Part shown: in pieces, positions 42,701 to 54,325 of the stretch
Layout of the letters: every line of letters starts with the position of its first letter
Numbering within the stretch: position 1 is the first letter of the stretch
From: Lithobates sylvaticus
Lineage: Eukaryota; Chordata; Amphibia; Anura; Ranidae
Length of the DNA: 64,000 nucleotides
Assembly (NCBI GenBank): GCA_028564925.1
Contig: CM053026.1
Coordinates: 600,461,107 to 600,525,106 of the forward strand
Direction: 5' to 3'
The notes under the pieces: model-generated
Seen by the model: the letters and a program-made list of their open reading frames with translations, nothing else
Databases searched by the model: none
Told to the model about the DNA's origin: nothing
Position numbers and translations under genes: made by a program

Positions 42701-45475
42701 CCTTGTTTATTTCGGATTTTTTCGATGTAGTTTCTCGACTTTTCCTTCCTTAGGGTCCTTGCCAGGTGTTTCCCAATTTTGTTGCCACTCAGGTATTTTT
42801 CTTTCAAAATTCTATTGAAAACCCTTTTTGTATCCTGTGTTAATAGATCTTTTAGTTCTTCTCTTTTGGATATTAATTGATGGTATATTTCTTGATGTCT
42901 CCCTTCAGGTCTTTTATGCAACTGTTCCAGTTCATATATTTCCTCTGTTAAGCTTCTCATTTCCCTTTCTCTCATCTTTTTTTTCCCGGCCCCCATGGAT
43001 ATAAATATACCCCTTATGAATGCTTTGTGTGTTTCCCATAATGTTGAGTGTGAAATATCTTGTGTATCATTAATTTTAAAGAAATGTGTCAGTTCATCGC
43101 TTATTTTTTCTGCATCTTGTTTTTCGCTAAAAAGCGCCTCATTTATTAGCCAATTGAAGGCTGGTCTCTGTGGCCTCATTTCTTCTATAGTCATCACTAC
43201 TGGAGAATGGTCTGAAAGAGTAGCGATCCCTATTTCAACCTCTGTCACTTTAGTCAGTGCGTTATGGTCAATTAAAAAATAGTCAATGCGTGTGTACGTC
43301 CCATGTACAAGGGAGAAGAAGGTGTAATCTCGTGCTTTGGGGTGTAGAGCTCTCCACCCGTCCACCAATTGGTTTTGGTGTAGTTTTTGCTTCAATTTTT
43401 TGAGAGACGTCTGTCCCGTCCCCTGTGCATGGGACGTACTATCCTCCTGTGGGCTCAAACATAGGTTCAGGTCTCCTGCCATTATTACTAACCCTCTCCT
43501 AAATTGTGCTAAAGTACCTATCATTTTTTTTACAAATTCTGCTGGCTTTTTATTTGGGGCGTATACATTACCCAAAGTACATTCTATTCCCCCTATGTAT
43601 CCTCTTAGAAAAAGGAACCTCCCCTCTGGGTCCGTAAGCCTTTCTTCTAGTTTGAATCTAATTTCCCTTGAAAACCCAATTGCGACTCCTTTTGCTTTAT
43701 TGGTCGTTGAGTCGGCATAGAACCAGGTGGGGTGTTCCTTTGAATGTAGTTTTATATTACCTCCTAAAGAAAGATGTGTCTCTTGGAGAAAGATTATGTC
43801 TGCATGATGGTATTTAAGCTCTTTTAAGATCTTGTGTCTTTTGGCAGATGTGTTCAGTCCTCGGACGTTATATGTCAGAAACTTAATCTTGCGTAAACAT
43901 TTTTTCCCTTTTTCTTATCACATAAGACGAGAGGTATCGTATTGTTCCCTAAACCATCTATCTCCCCCCCCCTCCTCCCTGCCCTCCCACCCCTCCAACC
44001 CTCTTACCCTTACCCATCTCCATCCCCACCCCGCCCGCCTTCTCTACCCTAACCCACCCCCCTCCTTTCCTGGTCAATACTGACCTCTAGACCATGGGGT
44101 GAAACAAACTTCATCTCAGTCCCAGGTCTTCCTTCCTCAAGGTGTGGCTCTACACCCACTTAGCCCTCCGCGCCCCTCCCACGGGCTAGTCCCAGGAGGG
44201 GAGTGGAGTGCTTAAACCGGGCAGAGCTCTCCTCCCTTAATGCGCGAGGACCCCTCCCCCCCCCCACTCTCGCCGATCCCCCCAAAAAAAAAAAAAAAAA
44301 AAAAGGGGATCAATCTTAAATTGATTAAGCCACGTTTTATCCCAGGCCTTCTCTTTGCGACCACTCTGGAATTTCGATTAGTTGTAAATCTAATTTTCCG
44401 CAGAATTCTGGCAACTCTTTGGGGAATGTAAGTTTTGCGGATCTGCCTTCTCTGTAGCCTATTAAACAGGCCGGGGAGCCCCAAATATATTTCACGTTTT
44501 GCGCTTTCAATTGATTTAATGATGGTCTAAGAGTTCGCCTCCTGGCCAAAGTCTCCGGGGCCAGGTCCAAATATATTTGTATTTCTGTACCATTCATTTT
44601 TATTGGGGGTTTCCCTCTTAAATTGTTCCATATTATTGCCTTATCTTCATAGTTCTGAAATTTTACCAGAATGTCTCTAGGGCTTTCTGTTGGAATATGT
44701 TGAGGTTTCCTTACTCGATGTATCCTGTCTATCTTCAGCTCCATTTCGGGGCCCTTGTTCCAGATAGGATTGAAGATCACTTTTATTGTTTTCCTAAGGT
44801 CTTCACCGTTTTCCTCTGCTAGTGCTCGTATTCTTAAGTTCCGTCTTCTGTTTTGGTTCTCATATTCCTCTAATTTATAATTCAATCTCCTCTGGTTCAA
44901 TTTTGTCTCTTTAAGTTGTTCTCTCATCCTGATCATCTCCTGGATATTTTTATCTGTTTTAATCTCGATTTCCTCTATGCGATTTAGGAGATGGCCAAGG
45001 TCTGATCGAAGTGCTGAAATATCCTTTTTGATTGAGTTTTCCATTCGGAGAAGCATCTCCGAGATTTCATTTTTAGTTGGCATCTGGGGGTTCATAGTTA
45101 GTTCTTCCGGGGCACTTCTATCTAGCTCGGATTCCAAGGTTACTTCTCCTCCTGAGGCTTCGACCGGTTCTTCCTTTTTCTTGTTTGTTTCCTTCTTTTT
45201 AGCTTGTTTACTCATTTGTGGTTTATCTGGGCCTAGGCCTGGGCTTTTAGGGCTTGGAACTTTTACCATATAGTGTTTGATTGTATTCGTGTTTATTTTG
45301 TCTTTTGGGGTTTTGGGTTCACCTCCTTTATTAGTCTTGCCTTTCATACTATATTTCTTTTTTGATATTTTTTTTCTTATTCCCCGGCCTGCCCCCTTTA
45401 GTATATCTCTATGGATCTGGGTCAGATAGGGGCGACGGACGAGTACTGCTGCCGGCCGGCCGCATAATTTTAAGT
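39723..45475 (-). mobile_element. L1-like LINE, near full length
   Basis: A minus-strand LINE of about 5.7 kb. On the minus strand it runs: GC-rich leader (about 45420-45475), ORF1, a pyrimidine-rich spacer on the plus strand (43900-44336), ORF2, and a 3' UTR with a G/A-rich polypurine tract (about 39900-40040 as C/T on the plus strand) and an A-tail (T-run at 39723-39741). Two ORFs, an RRM-bearing ORF1 protein and a purine-rich 3' UTR place it in the L1 group. No clear target-site duplication was found; both ends are approximate. Confidence 0.85.
40094..43895 (-). pseudogene. L1-like ORF2 (endonuclease-RT), two frameshifts
   Basis: Starts upstream of the first Met of the long open stretch: KFLTYNVRGLNTSAKRHKIL near 43870-43810, then LQETHLS, NVYAPNKK, GDLNLCL and SDHSPV of the apurinic-like endonuclease. 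The RT follows with GKSPGLDGFPMKYFKKF, YRPVSLLN, DAEKAFDRVDW, RQGCPLSPLLF and FADDLLF. A Cys/His-containing C-terminal part has CLSRWYMTP and WRGCNKSGTMAHIWWECP, and the frame ends TWEYVETII at 40094. One frameshift lies near 41950 and another in an A-run near 40430; otherwise open. Broken but young-looking. Confidence 0.9.
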
Positions 45476-45497
45476 GTTTTTCAACTATTTTATGCAT
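44337..45497 (-). CDS. L1-like ORF1 protein, 386 residues, uninterrupted
   Basis: RNA-binding partner protein of an L1-type LINE. The N-terminal third is basic and low-complexity (KGKTNKGGEPKTPKDK). A predicted coiled coil spans about residues 140-215 (MLLRMENSIKKDISALRSDL, then NRIEEIEIKTDKN). An RRM-like domain follows (RRRNLRIRALAEENGEDLRK, later SPRDILVKFQNYEDKAII), then a C-terminal domain (QIYLDLAPETLARRRTLRP). The first 50 residues read from a GC-rich leader, so the true start may be the Met about 50 codons in, near 45347. No stop or frameshift in the conserved part. Confidence 0.82.
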   Translation of the reverse strand: MHKIVEKHLKLCGRPAAVLVRRPYLTQIHRDILKGAGRGIRKKISKKKYSMKGKTNKGGEPKTPKDKINTNTIKHYMVKVPSPKSPGLGPDKPQMSKQAKKKETNKKKEEPVEASGGEVTLESELDRSAPEELTMNPQMPTKNEISEMLLRMENSIKKDISALRSDLGHLLNRIEEIEIKTDKNIQEMIRMREQLKETKLNQRRLNYKLEEYENQNRRRNLRIRALAEENGEDLRKTIKVIFNPIWNKGPEMELKIDRIHRVRKPQHIPTESPRDILVKFQNYEDKAIIWNNLRGKPPIKMNGTEIQIYLDLAPETLARRRTLRPSLNQLKAQNVKYIWGSPACLIGYREGRSAKLTFPKELPEFCGKLDLQLIEIPEWSQREGLG

Positions 45498-46430
45498 TCT
45501 GCTTTTTTGTGCTTATTGGCACTTTTTACCAAATAAATCCTTTGGATTCCACCCATGGTGTGTCCCCCTTTCTCCTTTTTTTGGGCCAACCTTCCGGAGA
45601 TCCATACAATGGGCTTATGCCATACATAGGCTACAACCCACTACCATTAGTGGCGAGTCCCACGTCTTCCTGCATCTGAAGTTAACAACCTTTCTGGATA
45701 CCGCGAGGGGCGCAGGCGAGCTGCAGTGGAAGTCAAGGCCCTGGCTGGGTATTAGCCACATGCGAGTTTTCTCCACAGTCTGGTAAGCCTGCAATCTTCC
45801 TGGTGGAGGGATTTTTACAAGCACTTGTCACTTTATATCTGAATCCACACAAAGTCACCATCTCTCAACACGTGGAAGCCTTTCTATTGTTGGACTAGAT
45901 TGATTTTGCAGTCGTTTTTGGACTTTAATTTCCAATTTTTGTATTTACTTTTATATATATATTTTATATATCTTTTTGGGTCACTATACCAGTCTATTTT
46001 GACATTCATACATGCACGGTATAATTTAACCCGATAAATCGTCGGATTCATATTCCTTTCACTTATTAATGTGTTGGGTTACTATACAGCCCATCTGAAT
46101 TTCTGTATTGTATATTATTTTTATACGTTTGATACTAGGTTCACTGAAATTTGCTATATCTGATTGCTATAACCGTTCCTGGTATTTAGTAATCCTATTC
46201 ATCTTTATTAGTCACCACTCACTCTTAACAGGTGTATGCACTGACACTAAAGGTTGTGGCAACAATTAATGTCGTTTTTCTCAGATAGAATATAGCGCAG
46301 CCTTCTTTAATTTTATTTTGTATATGCTTATCACATTTTGGTTGCAGCTTTCAATTTTTTAATTTTCAATTTAATTTAGCTTTTTGTCCAGCGCAATTTT
46401 CTCTTTGTAGTGTTTGTACTTTGGACTTTT
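45476..46430. other. Unclassified, possibly retroelement tail
   Basis: Mixed sequence with 'accaaataaatcctttggat' near 45528, a GC-rich centre, and a long T-rich right part. It has a Penelope-tail look but no coding region or hammerhead core that I could find. Confidence 0.3.
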
Positions 46431-46625
46431 GTGTGACAGACTTGACGAGACGAAAATCTGACAACAGACCATTGTCCGCCAAAAATTTACTAGCCTACCA
46501 ACATTTGTTGGCGGAAAGTTGGACAACAATTGTCTGATGGAGCATACTAATGGTTGGATTTAAGGCAAACAGCATGTCATCACACAATTCCCTGACGAAA
46601 ATCCGATCGCGTGTATGAGGCTTTA
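46431..46625. mobile_element. Degenerate Harbinger-like element
   Basis: Right end 'gatcgcgtgtatgaggcttta' matches the right end of 53211-53670. The left end is diverged ('gacagacttgacgagacga'). Confidence 0.5.
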
Positions 46626-46747
46626 CTATGGGGCTTCCGTTGTTGGATGTGTCCTCTGCACCCGCCTCCACAGCTGACAGCTCAGCATGGGATCAGAAAT
46701 TCCACCGCTGGAGATCGGGTCAGATCGGCTTCAAAAAAAGATATGTA

Positions 46748-47167
46748 CAGGGGGTCCCCTACTTACAAACATCCGACTTACAAACGACTCCTACTTTCAA
46801 ACGGAGGGAGACAACAGGAAGTGAGAGGAAATCCACCCCTAGGAAGGGAAATTCACTCCTGTAAGAGTTAATATGGGAAAAAAGGTGTCTCCACTGATGC
46901 TTTATCACCAGTCCATGCTTCCCCAACAACCCAAAATTTTCAAAATCCAATTGTCATTGGGCCAGAAGGTGAGGTGAAATCTTCCGAACGGGGGCACAGA
47001 CAGCAAAACAAATGTTACAGGGGTGATAACCCTTCTCTATGTTATCTAAAAATAGATTTTTTGGCTGGGGCTACACTTAAAAAATATACCTGTTCCGACT
47101 TACAAACAGATTTAACTTAAGAACAAACCTACAGTCCCTATCTCGTTTGTAACCCGGGGACCCCCGG
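46748..47167. mobile_element. TA-flanked short element (family of 13994-14757)
   Basis: Ends 'cagggggtcccctacttaca' and the inverse 'taacccggggacccccgg', with TA at 46746-46747 and 47168-47169. It includes 'gacttacaaacgactcc' and 'aacttaagaacaaacctaca' subterminal motifs. Confidence 0.78.
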
Positions 47168-47405
47168 TATACTGATTTTCTTCTTTACAGGGCTAGATAG
47201 GTTAGTGTTAGATTGTGGATGTCTATAGATGCAGGGATTTTAGTTTTAGGGTGGACTTCTACTTTCATTTTAAAACAGAACAGGGAAAGAATAGAACCCC
47301 TGTCAGTTTTATTATTGCAGACTGTTTCCACTGGGAAGATTTCGCTCACTTGCTGTCCAGAAAGGAAGTTACAGGGAAAAAAACTGTGAAGAAGACTAAC
47401 AACCT

Positions 47406-47581
47406 GGGGTTGATTTACTAAAACTGGAGAGTGCAAAACCTGGTGCAGTTCTGCACAGTAACCAATAGGCTTCCAGGTTTTATTGTCAAGGGTTAATTGA
47501 ACAAGCTGAAGTTAGAAGCTTATTGGCTACCGTGTACAGCTGTACCAGATTTGGCACTCTCCAGTTTAATAAATCAACCCC
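47406..47581. mobile_element. Short inverted-repeat element (TTGATTTACTAAA family)
   Basis: A 176-bp element with terminal arms of about 28 bp: 'ggggttgatttactaaaact' and inverse 'cagtttaataaatcaacccc', extended by 'ggagagtgc'/'gcactctcc'. The next 1.1 kb (47582-48700) shows no element beyond an A-run near 48588-48608. Confidence 0.8.
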
Positions 47582-48700
47582 ACTTTGTTTAGTAAAATGG
47601 GTAAGGGTTAGAACCTCTGTCAGGTTATTACTATGAGTGTCTTCTTTTCCCAATGGCAACAGCTCCCCTCATTGCTAGTTATGGCTATTGGCTGCAAATT
47701 CAAATCTCTTTGACAGGGTCATGGATGGCGATAAAAAAAACTTTTACAGGAGTTTTCTATTTTTACTCTGTATTCTAAAATAAATCTGCTTTATCATACT
47801 TAACACAGTAAGCAAGAAATGAATGTACTATTTTTTACACGTTAACGCATTTGCTGAAGTCACTACAACTAAAGCCTACTAAAAGAGCTTCACAACTTGG
47901 GCTCTACGTAGTGTCTGAGGTATAACTATTTTTAAGTAGCCTGTGTTGACAGAAATATAAAAATTGTGGTTTCTCCCAAAAACACTAGCTGCCTGGAACT
48001 TTCTAGGAAGGGCCAGAGCTCTAAGGATCGAATGAATAACCTGCATAACAGGGTGGAAGGGAAACCAGACAACATAGAGTTCATGTTTTAAAAGGAGATG
48101 TAGGCAGAATACTTAGGTGATTGTCTGAGAAGATGTTGCGATAGAGAGGAGCATAGAAGATTAGATACCAGGAAGGGGTTGGACTGTAACAGTCGGAGTC
48201 TGGAAGTCATCGGATGAACGCCCCTCCTTCCATCCCTGGTATTTGCTATATAGGCAGGAGTCAGATGTACAGTGAACAGGTTGGAGGTTGGGACCCCCTG
48301 AATGGGGTTAAAATCTGTTGTGGTAGGATACAAGTGGGAACCCATTTGTTAGTATGGTGTCCTCTGCATGGGTGTGGTCCAATAATAGGGACCAGGTAGT
48401 GGTAGACCTTTAAGGTTTGTGGGCAAGTGGTAATGTTCCCAATTAGATTAAGCCTTACATCATCATATTCCTGTACACAAGCAGTATAAAAGTTTGTTCT
48501 ATATAAAAGTTAAACATGTGATATTAACCTCCAAGCACAAGATGGGGATTTAGTCAGTGGGTGTCCTCTTGCATAAAGACAGGATTAAAAAAAAAAAAAA
48601 AAAAAAAATGTATATTTTGCATCCACCATTTATATATAGTGATTCTTTGCAGAGGAGAATAGTCATGCAATAGTTTTTAGTAGGATTTTAGAGAATACGA

Positions 48701-49173
48701 TTAAAAAGGGGTTGTAAACCCTCAAGGTTTTTCACCTTATTGCATTCAATGCATTAAGGTGAAAAACGTTCTGTAATGCATCTGGCCCCCCCATAGCCCC
48801 CCCCCCCCCTTTTACTTACCTGAACCCGATCTTTCCAGTGACGAGAACAAGCCCAGCAGCTCCAGCCACTGTCTCGGGTCCACATTGGAAAGATTGATAG
48901 CAGCAGCAGCCATTGGTTCCTGCTGCTGTCAATCAAATTCAGTGACACAGGAGGGGGGGGGGGGGGGGGGGGGCCCGAGTTCTGCTGTCTGTGTCAATGG
49001 ATGCAGCAGCAGGACTCGGGGAGTGCGTCCGCACAGGTGCCCCCTTGGAATGCAGGGAGGTGCCAGGAGTGCCGCTGGGGGACCCCAGAAGAGGAGGATC
49101 GGGGCCACTCTGTGCAAAACCCTTGCACAGAAGAGGTGTTTGTTACCATGTTTGTTATTTACAACCCCTTTAA
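48701..49173. mobile_element. TTAA-flanked element, 'aggggttgtaaaccctc' family, complete
   Basis: A 473-bp element with TTAA at 48701-48704 and 49170-49173; ends 'aaaaaggggttgtaaacc' and inverse 'ttacaacccctttaa'. It holds the 'attgatagcagcagcagcca' motif and a 22-base G-run (about 48952-48973). Confidence 0.8.
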
Positions 49174-49480
49174 GCCAGTTACTATGGAAATTGTAAACAG
49201 TCACCAGTATAAGAGAAGCCAGTGAGGACGCGGATACGTACCCCTGAGGAAGTCACATGGCCATGACGATACGCGTTGGATGAAGCCGAATGACTGATTG
49301 ATTGCCAAAACCAGAAGTGACGCGGGAGCCGCAGCTCCGCTGTTTTTAAACACAGGCTTATTCCTTGTTTGTCTTGTAAGTGTAATTATTTTAATAAAAC
49401 TAATTTGCTTCAAGCTTACTGCACTATGGGGACACCCTTTGTTATCAGAGTCCATTGCAGGACAGGACCCTGCCTAAGGA
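49174..49480 (+). mobile_element. Penelope-tail-like fragment with degenerate hammerhead
   Basis: Carries CTGAGGA at 49244-49250, stem II gtca/tgac (49252-49255 with 49264-49267), then gat (gaa expected) and 'acgcgtt' with minimal stem III, followed by GC-rich sequence and an 'aataaaacta' stretch. Layout parallels the Penelope tail at 10.2 kb. No coding region remains. Confidence 0.45.
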
Positions 49481-49680
49481 GACTGTGACATTAGACCTAG
49501 TTTATAGTGGGTCCATCCTTTGAAGGGAGCGCATAGGTGTTTAGTGGCTTTAAATTGCACTAATAAATAGAAGATTGCACTGAAAGAAATATGTGATCAT
49601 TGTATACATAGCTGTTTTTTCAAAAGACTTTTATTTTGACCTCACTTTAGAAGAGACCTTAATGCACAGTGGAGATACAT

Positions 49681-49684
<4 letters not shown>

Positions 49685-49762
<78 letters not shown>
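49685..49762. repeat. (TA)n microsatellite
   Basis: About 39 AT units. The bases 49763-50086 show nothing else. Confidence 0.95.
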
Positions 49763-49764
<2 letters not shown>

Positions 49765-50086
49765 CATGTAGGTATGATTTCTATGTATTTATTTCTTTGT
49801 ATGATTCGGACATGTTATGCACTTTATAATGGTCTTGCAGTGTGCACTTTATATGAATAATGAGGATTGTGAATGTTAATATATTAGGGTAAATATTTGT
49901 AATCATGTACTGTTTGGGAGGCGGAACAGGAATTATTTTATTCATTCAATTTTGGATGTGGGAACACATTATACTGTCTGCAGCCACCCACACGCGTATA
50001 GGGTTTCTTAGTAGATGGTAGCGCAGGTTATATAACAGCTTTTACTTCAATGTCCCCGAGGCTGTGGCTTGCGGTTGGAGGCATAT

Positions 50087-51654
50087 CTATAGCTCACAAA
50101 AGTAAGTACACCCTGCACATTTTTGTAAACAATTTATTATATCTTTTCATGTGACAACACTGAAGAAATTACACTTTGCTACAATGTAAAGTAGTGAGTG
50201 TATAGCTTGAATAACAGTGTAAATTAGCTGTCCCCTCAAAATAACTCAACACACAGCCATTAATGTCTAAACCGATGGCAACAAAAGTGAGTACACCCCT
50301 AATTGAAAATGTCCAAATTGGGCCCAATTAGCCATTTTCCCACCCCGATGTAATGTGACTCGTTAGTGTTACAAGGTCTCAGGTGTGAATGGGGAGCAGG
50401 CGTGTTACATTTGGTGTTATGGCTCTCACTCTCTCATAAAGGTCACTGGAAGTTCAACATGGCACCTCAAGGCAAAGAACTCTCTGAGGATCTGAAAAAA
50501 AGAATTGTTGCTCTACATAAAGATGGCCTAGGCTATAAGAAGATTGCCAAAACCCTGAAACTGAGCTGCAGCATGGTGGTCAAGATCATACATCGGTTTA
50601 ACAGGAGAGGTTCCACTCAGAACAGGCCTTGTCATGGTCAACCAAAGAAGTTGAGTGCACGTGCTCAGCATCATAACCAGAGGTTGTATTGGAAAAAAGA
50701 CATGAGTGCTGCGAGCATTGCTGCAGGGGTTGAAGGGGTGGGGGGGGGGGGTCAGCCTGTCAGTGCTCAGACCATACACCGCACACTGCATCAAATTGGT
50801 CTACATGGCTGTCGTCCCAGAAGAAAGCCCCTTCTCAAGATGATGCACAGGAAAACCCACAAACAGTTTGCTGAAGACAAGCAGACTAAGGACATGGATT
50901 GCTGGAACTATGTCCTGTGGTCTGATGAGACCAAGATAAACTAATTTGGTTCAGATGGTGTCAAGCGTGTGTGGCGGCAACCAGGTGAGGAGTACAAAAA
51001 CAGGTGTGTCTTGCCTACAGGCAAGCATGGTGGTGGGAGTGTCATGGTCTGTGGCTGCATGAGTGCTGCCGGCACTGGGGAGCTACAGTTCATTGAGGGA
51101 ACCATGAATGGCAACATTTACTGTGACATACTGAAGCAGAGCATGATCCCCTTCCTGCGGAGACTGGGCCGCAGGGCAGTATTCCAACATGATTACAACC
51201 CCAAACACACCTCCAAGATGACCACTGCTTTGCTAAAGAAGCTGAGGGTAAAGGTGATGAACTGGCTGAGTCTCCAGACCTAAACCCTATTGAGCATCTG
51301 TGGGGCATCCTCAAAAAGGAAGGTGGAGAACCACAAGCTCTCTAATATCCACCAGCTCCATGATGGGGTTAAGGCAGTGCTGGAAAATAATGGTGGCCAC
51401 ACAAAATAGACACTTTGGGCCCAATTTGGACATTTTCACTTAGGGTTGTACTCACTTTTGTTGCCAGCGGTTTAGACATTGATGGCTGTGTGTTGAGTTA
51501 TTTTGAGGGGAGAGCAAATTTACACTGTTATACAAGCTGTACACACACTACTTTACATTGTAGCAAAGTGTAATTTCTTCAGTCTTGTCACACAAAATAT
51601 ATAATAAAATATTTACAAAAATGTGAGGGGTGTACTCACTTTTGTGAGATACTG
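50087..51654 (+). mobile_element. Tc1-like transposon, sister of 2283-3847, broken
   Basis: Plus-strand copy with terminal repeats ('agctcacaaaagtaagtaca' left; 'tcacttttgtgagatactg' right), followed by TA. The transposase begins near 50459 (MAPQGKELSEDLKKRIVALH), has YVLWSDETK, and then a stop shortly after (KIN). It reopens with GGGSVMVCGC and HDYNPKHTS (second D of DND replaced), and is frame-disrupted before NPIEHLWG near 51290. A GGGGG slippage lies near 50745. Not autonomous. Confidence 0.92.
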
Positions 51655-51658
51655 TACA

Positions 51659-51727
<69 letters not shown>

Positions 51728-51730
51728 TAT
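51659..51730. repeat. (TA)n/(CA)n microsatellite
   Basis: TA units followed by CA units directly outside the right end of the Tc1 copy. The bases 51731-52797 show no gene or element besides a T-run near 52350. Confidence 0.95.
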
Positions 51731-52797
51731 ATTTATCTGCAATATTAAAATTGTTATGTTGGTTTAATAAAGGCCTGATGGCAATTTAACTCCACTTTGT
51801 GTTAAGTGTAATATTAGGGTTAAGTGCATGGTGGAGTTTTTGTGGGTAGTTTAGGAGTTTTGGATGGCGACCTCTGATTTACCCTAGTCAACCTCCAGTA
51901 ATTGTGGACCGGTCATCCCGAAAACCAATGCATTAATTGGTAACTGAGGGAAGTCAGAAATAACTCGCAATCACTATGCTTCTTTCTGGTCAGTGACCCA
52001 GAATGCATTGAAGTCAGCATGACAACCAGGAAACAGGCAGTTGCAACCCTTCATACCTGCACATTATGGCAGACTTACCTCTGTGTCTACTCTCCTCTAA
52101 CGCTGACAGGTCAGTGCTATCCCTAACCACTCTCTTTACTACTGTCATCTTATCCGTTGTTTCTTCTGAAGTCAGCATCTTCCCTCTTTGGCCATTGCGC
52201 AGCCACTGTAAATGTGTGCTGGAGTTACACTATTCTGGCACCCAGCTCTATTCCTGAAATCTTATGGATGGTGGAAATAGCCCGAGAGTGTGAAAAAAGC
52301 ACTGTACATGAGCAGCAGGCAGTATACGCACAAATTATTTGTGTACACACTTTTTTTTTTTTTTTCACTTTCAGAACTAGGGTTCAAGGGCTTTAAATGT
52401 CTGCTCCTGACCCATGTTATTGAAGCAGCTGAGAGACATGAAATGCTACTGAGCTTTGAATTTGGTCTTACTAAGCATAGTACACTTGCCATTATTTCTG
52501 CATTTGCTTGGCTTTGTGTCCATCCAGGTAAATACAGCATGACCTAATCTTCAGTGTCTAAACAAGACACAGTAAAGGCAAACAATAGCAATTAAGAATC
52601 TTAAAAGAAGCTCAGAAGTAACTCAAAATATACGACCTGTCACAGCACATTGCATTTGACCTGCATGTGAATCTGAAGCCTGTGCACCACAATCCTATAT
52701 AGATATATCCTTTTCTAATCAAAAATGTATGTTAAACATATTTCTGATTTTTCATCCTTTGAAATCCTTAAAAACGATATCTTAAGAAAACTCTTAC

Positions 52798-53085
52798 GTG
52801 ATGGCGACCGTTTCATTCTGGACTCTCGTGGCTTTGGAGTGGGTTTCTGGTCTTTTGCTTTAAGATGTCCATTCCCCATATCACCAAAGAGTGGCGATTT
52901 TTGCAGAGTACGTTCATTGCCTTCATAGTCTAGCTCCTTGTTTTCCTGCCTCCGAGTTTTCAGAAAAGACACTTTGTTATTTGATTTCTTATCATCCTCA
53001 TCATCTGAGAAGTGAAAATCATGGAACGACCTCCGTGATTCTGGTTTAATTGATTTGGTCTCATTGAAAGAGTCATCTAAACTGT
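52798..53085 (-). CDS. MAP9: MAP9 coding exon 3 (residues 60-155)
   Basis: A 288-nt exon with acceptor 'ttgttcttttcctag' and donor 'cac|gtaaga'. It enters with one carried base and leaves in phase 1. It encodes DSLDDSFNETKSIKPESRRS, FHDFHFSDDEDDKKS and VSFLKTRRQENK, ending KPTPKPRESRMKRSPS. Mammalian MAP9 has NDFHISDDEEK..LLFLKTNKSNGN and KMKPKPR at the same places, so this is the strongest diagnostic exon with the N-terminal one. It is acidic then basic, predicted disordered. Similarity was recalled from memory, not searched. Confidence 0.92.
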
Positions 53086-53210
53086 CTAGGAAAAGAACAA
53101 TTTTAAGAGGTCATCAAGTAGCATATCAATGTGAAAAACAAAAATGATACCGATACTAAAATAAATATCTGTGTGACAACAGACTTTTTCCTTTATTTTG
53201 TTACTGTTAA

Positions 53211-53670
53211 GGGCCGTACACACGATCAGACTTTTTGACAACAAACATGCAAATTAGCTGTTTTGGACCAACATCCGACCGTGTGTACGCTCCATCGGAC
53301 CAACTTTTTCAGTTTTCATCGAACTTTTGTTGGCTGTGCAAACGGACCAACTTTCTGCCAACAAAAGTCCGATGGAGCAAAGTCCGACCATGTGTACACA
53401 AAACCATTGGACTTTTGTACAAAGTACAAACACGCATGCTCAGAACCAATGCAAAAGATCAGACAACAATATAGAAATTGACCAAAGGTGGCGCTGGAGT
53501 ATTCGAACGTCCTCTTTTGAAGTGTCGTCAGTACGTTGAAACGTCACTACGTTCATGTTTGCTGCCTAAAGAGTCCGATCGTGTGTATGCAATACCAACT
53601 TGGGGCCAACGCCCTTTGTACAAAAATCCACGGGAAAGTTGGTACAAGGTCCGATCGTGTGTATGAGGCT
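53211..53670. mobile_element. Harbinger-like non-autonomous element with TAA duplication
   Basis: A 460-bp element with ends 'gggccgtacacacgatc' and 'gatcgtgtgtatgaggct', TAA at 53208-53210 and 53671-53673. It contains repeated internal 'ccgaccgtgtgtacgctcc'-type blocks in both orientations. Confidence 0.8.
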
Positions 53671-53703
53671 TAAGAAAACCAAAGGAAGAATCTTTCTGGT
53701 CTT

Positions 53704-54146
53704 TAAAGCGGTAATAAACCGCTGGCTATATTTTTTTGTATACCTCCAAGGCAATGTCATAATGTGCTAGTATGCATCGCATACTGGCACATTATGTGAA
53801 ACTTACCTTAGAACGAAGCCCTCCAGCGGCACGCTGTTACTGATGAAGGCACTTCCATATTCACCAGGTCTTCCTTCAGGGTTCACAGACTCCAGCTGTG
53901 TGAGTGTCCGGAACTGCGATGACGTCACTCCCGCGCATGTACACGGGAGCCGCCATTTGCGGAACAGGGCTCTGAAGGAACATGAGTATGCTGTTTCTTC
54001 AGAGCGCATGCGCCTGTGACGTCACCAGCTGCATCTACAGTAAATATCTCCTAAAAAGTGCACATTTAGGAGATATTTACATTACATATAGGTAAGCCTT
54101 ATTCTAGATTTACCTATAGGTAAAATTTATGCATGGGAGTTTACGC
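53704..54146. mobile_element. Short element ('aaagcggtaataaaccgc')
   Basis: Left 'aaagcggtaataaaccgc', right 'tgggagtttacgccc' loosely inverse. Two internal hairpins: 'aatgtgctagtatgc'/'gcatactggcacatt' and 'atctcctaaa'/'tttaggagat'. It contains two TGACGTCA-like sites and a 'gcgcatgcgc' palindrome. Confidence 0.5.
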
Positions 54147-54325
54147 CCAATTTAAGAGTTTCACAGACAGTTCTTGTTTCAGACAATTCTTTGAATTTAT
54201 AAAAGGTATGAAATGATCCAGATCTCCAGAGACAACGGGAGAATATAAAGTAGATACCTCCTTTCTCCGCCACTAATCCACACATACACAGGTAAAATAA
54301 ATCTGTCATTATCTAAATTCGACTC

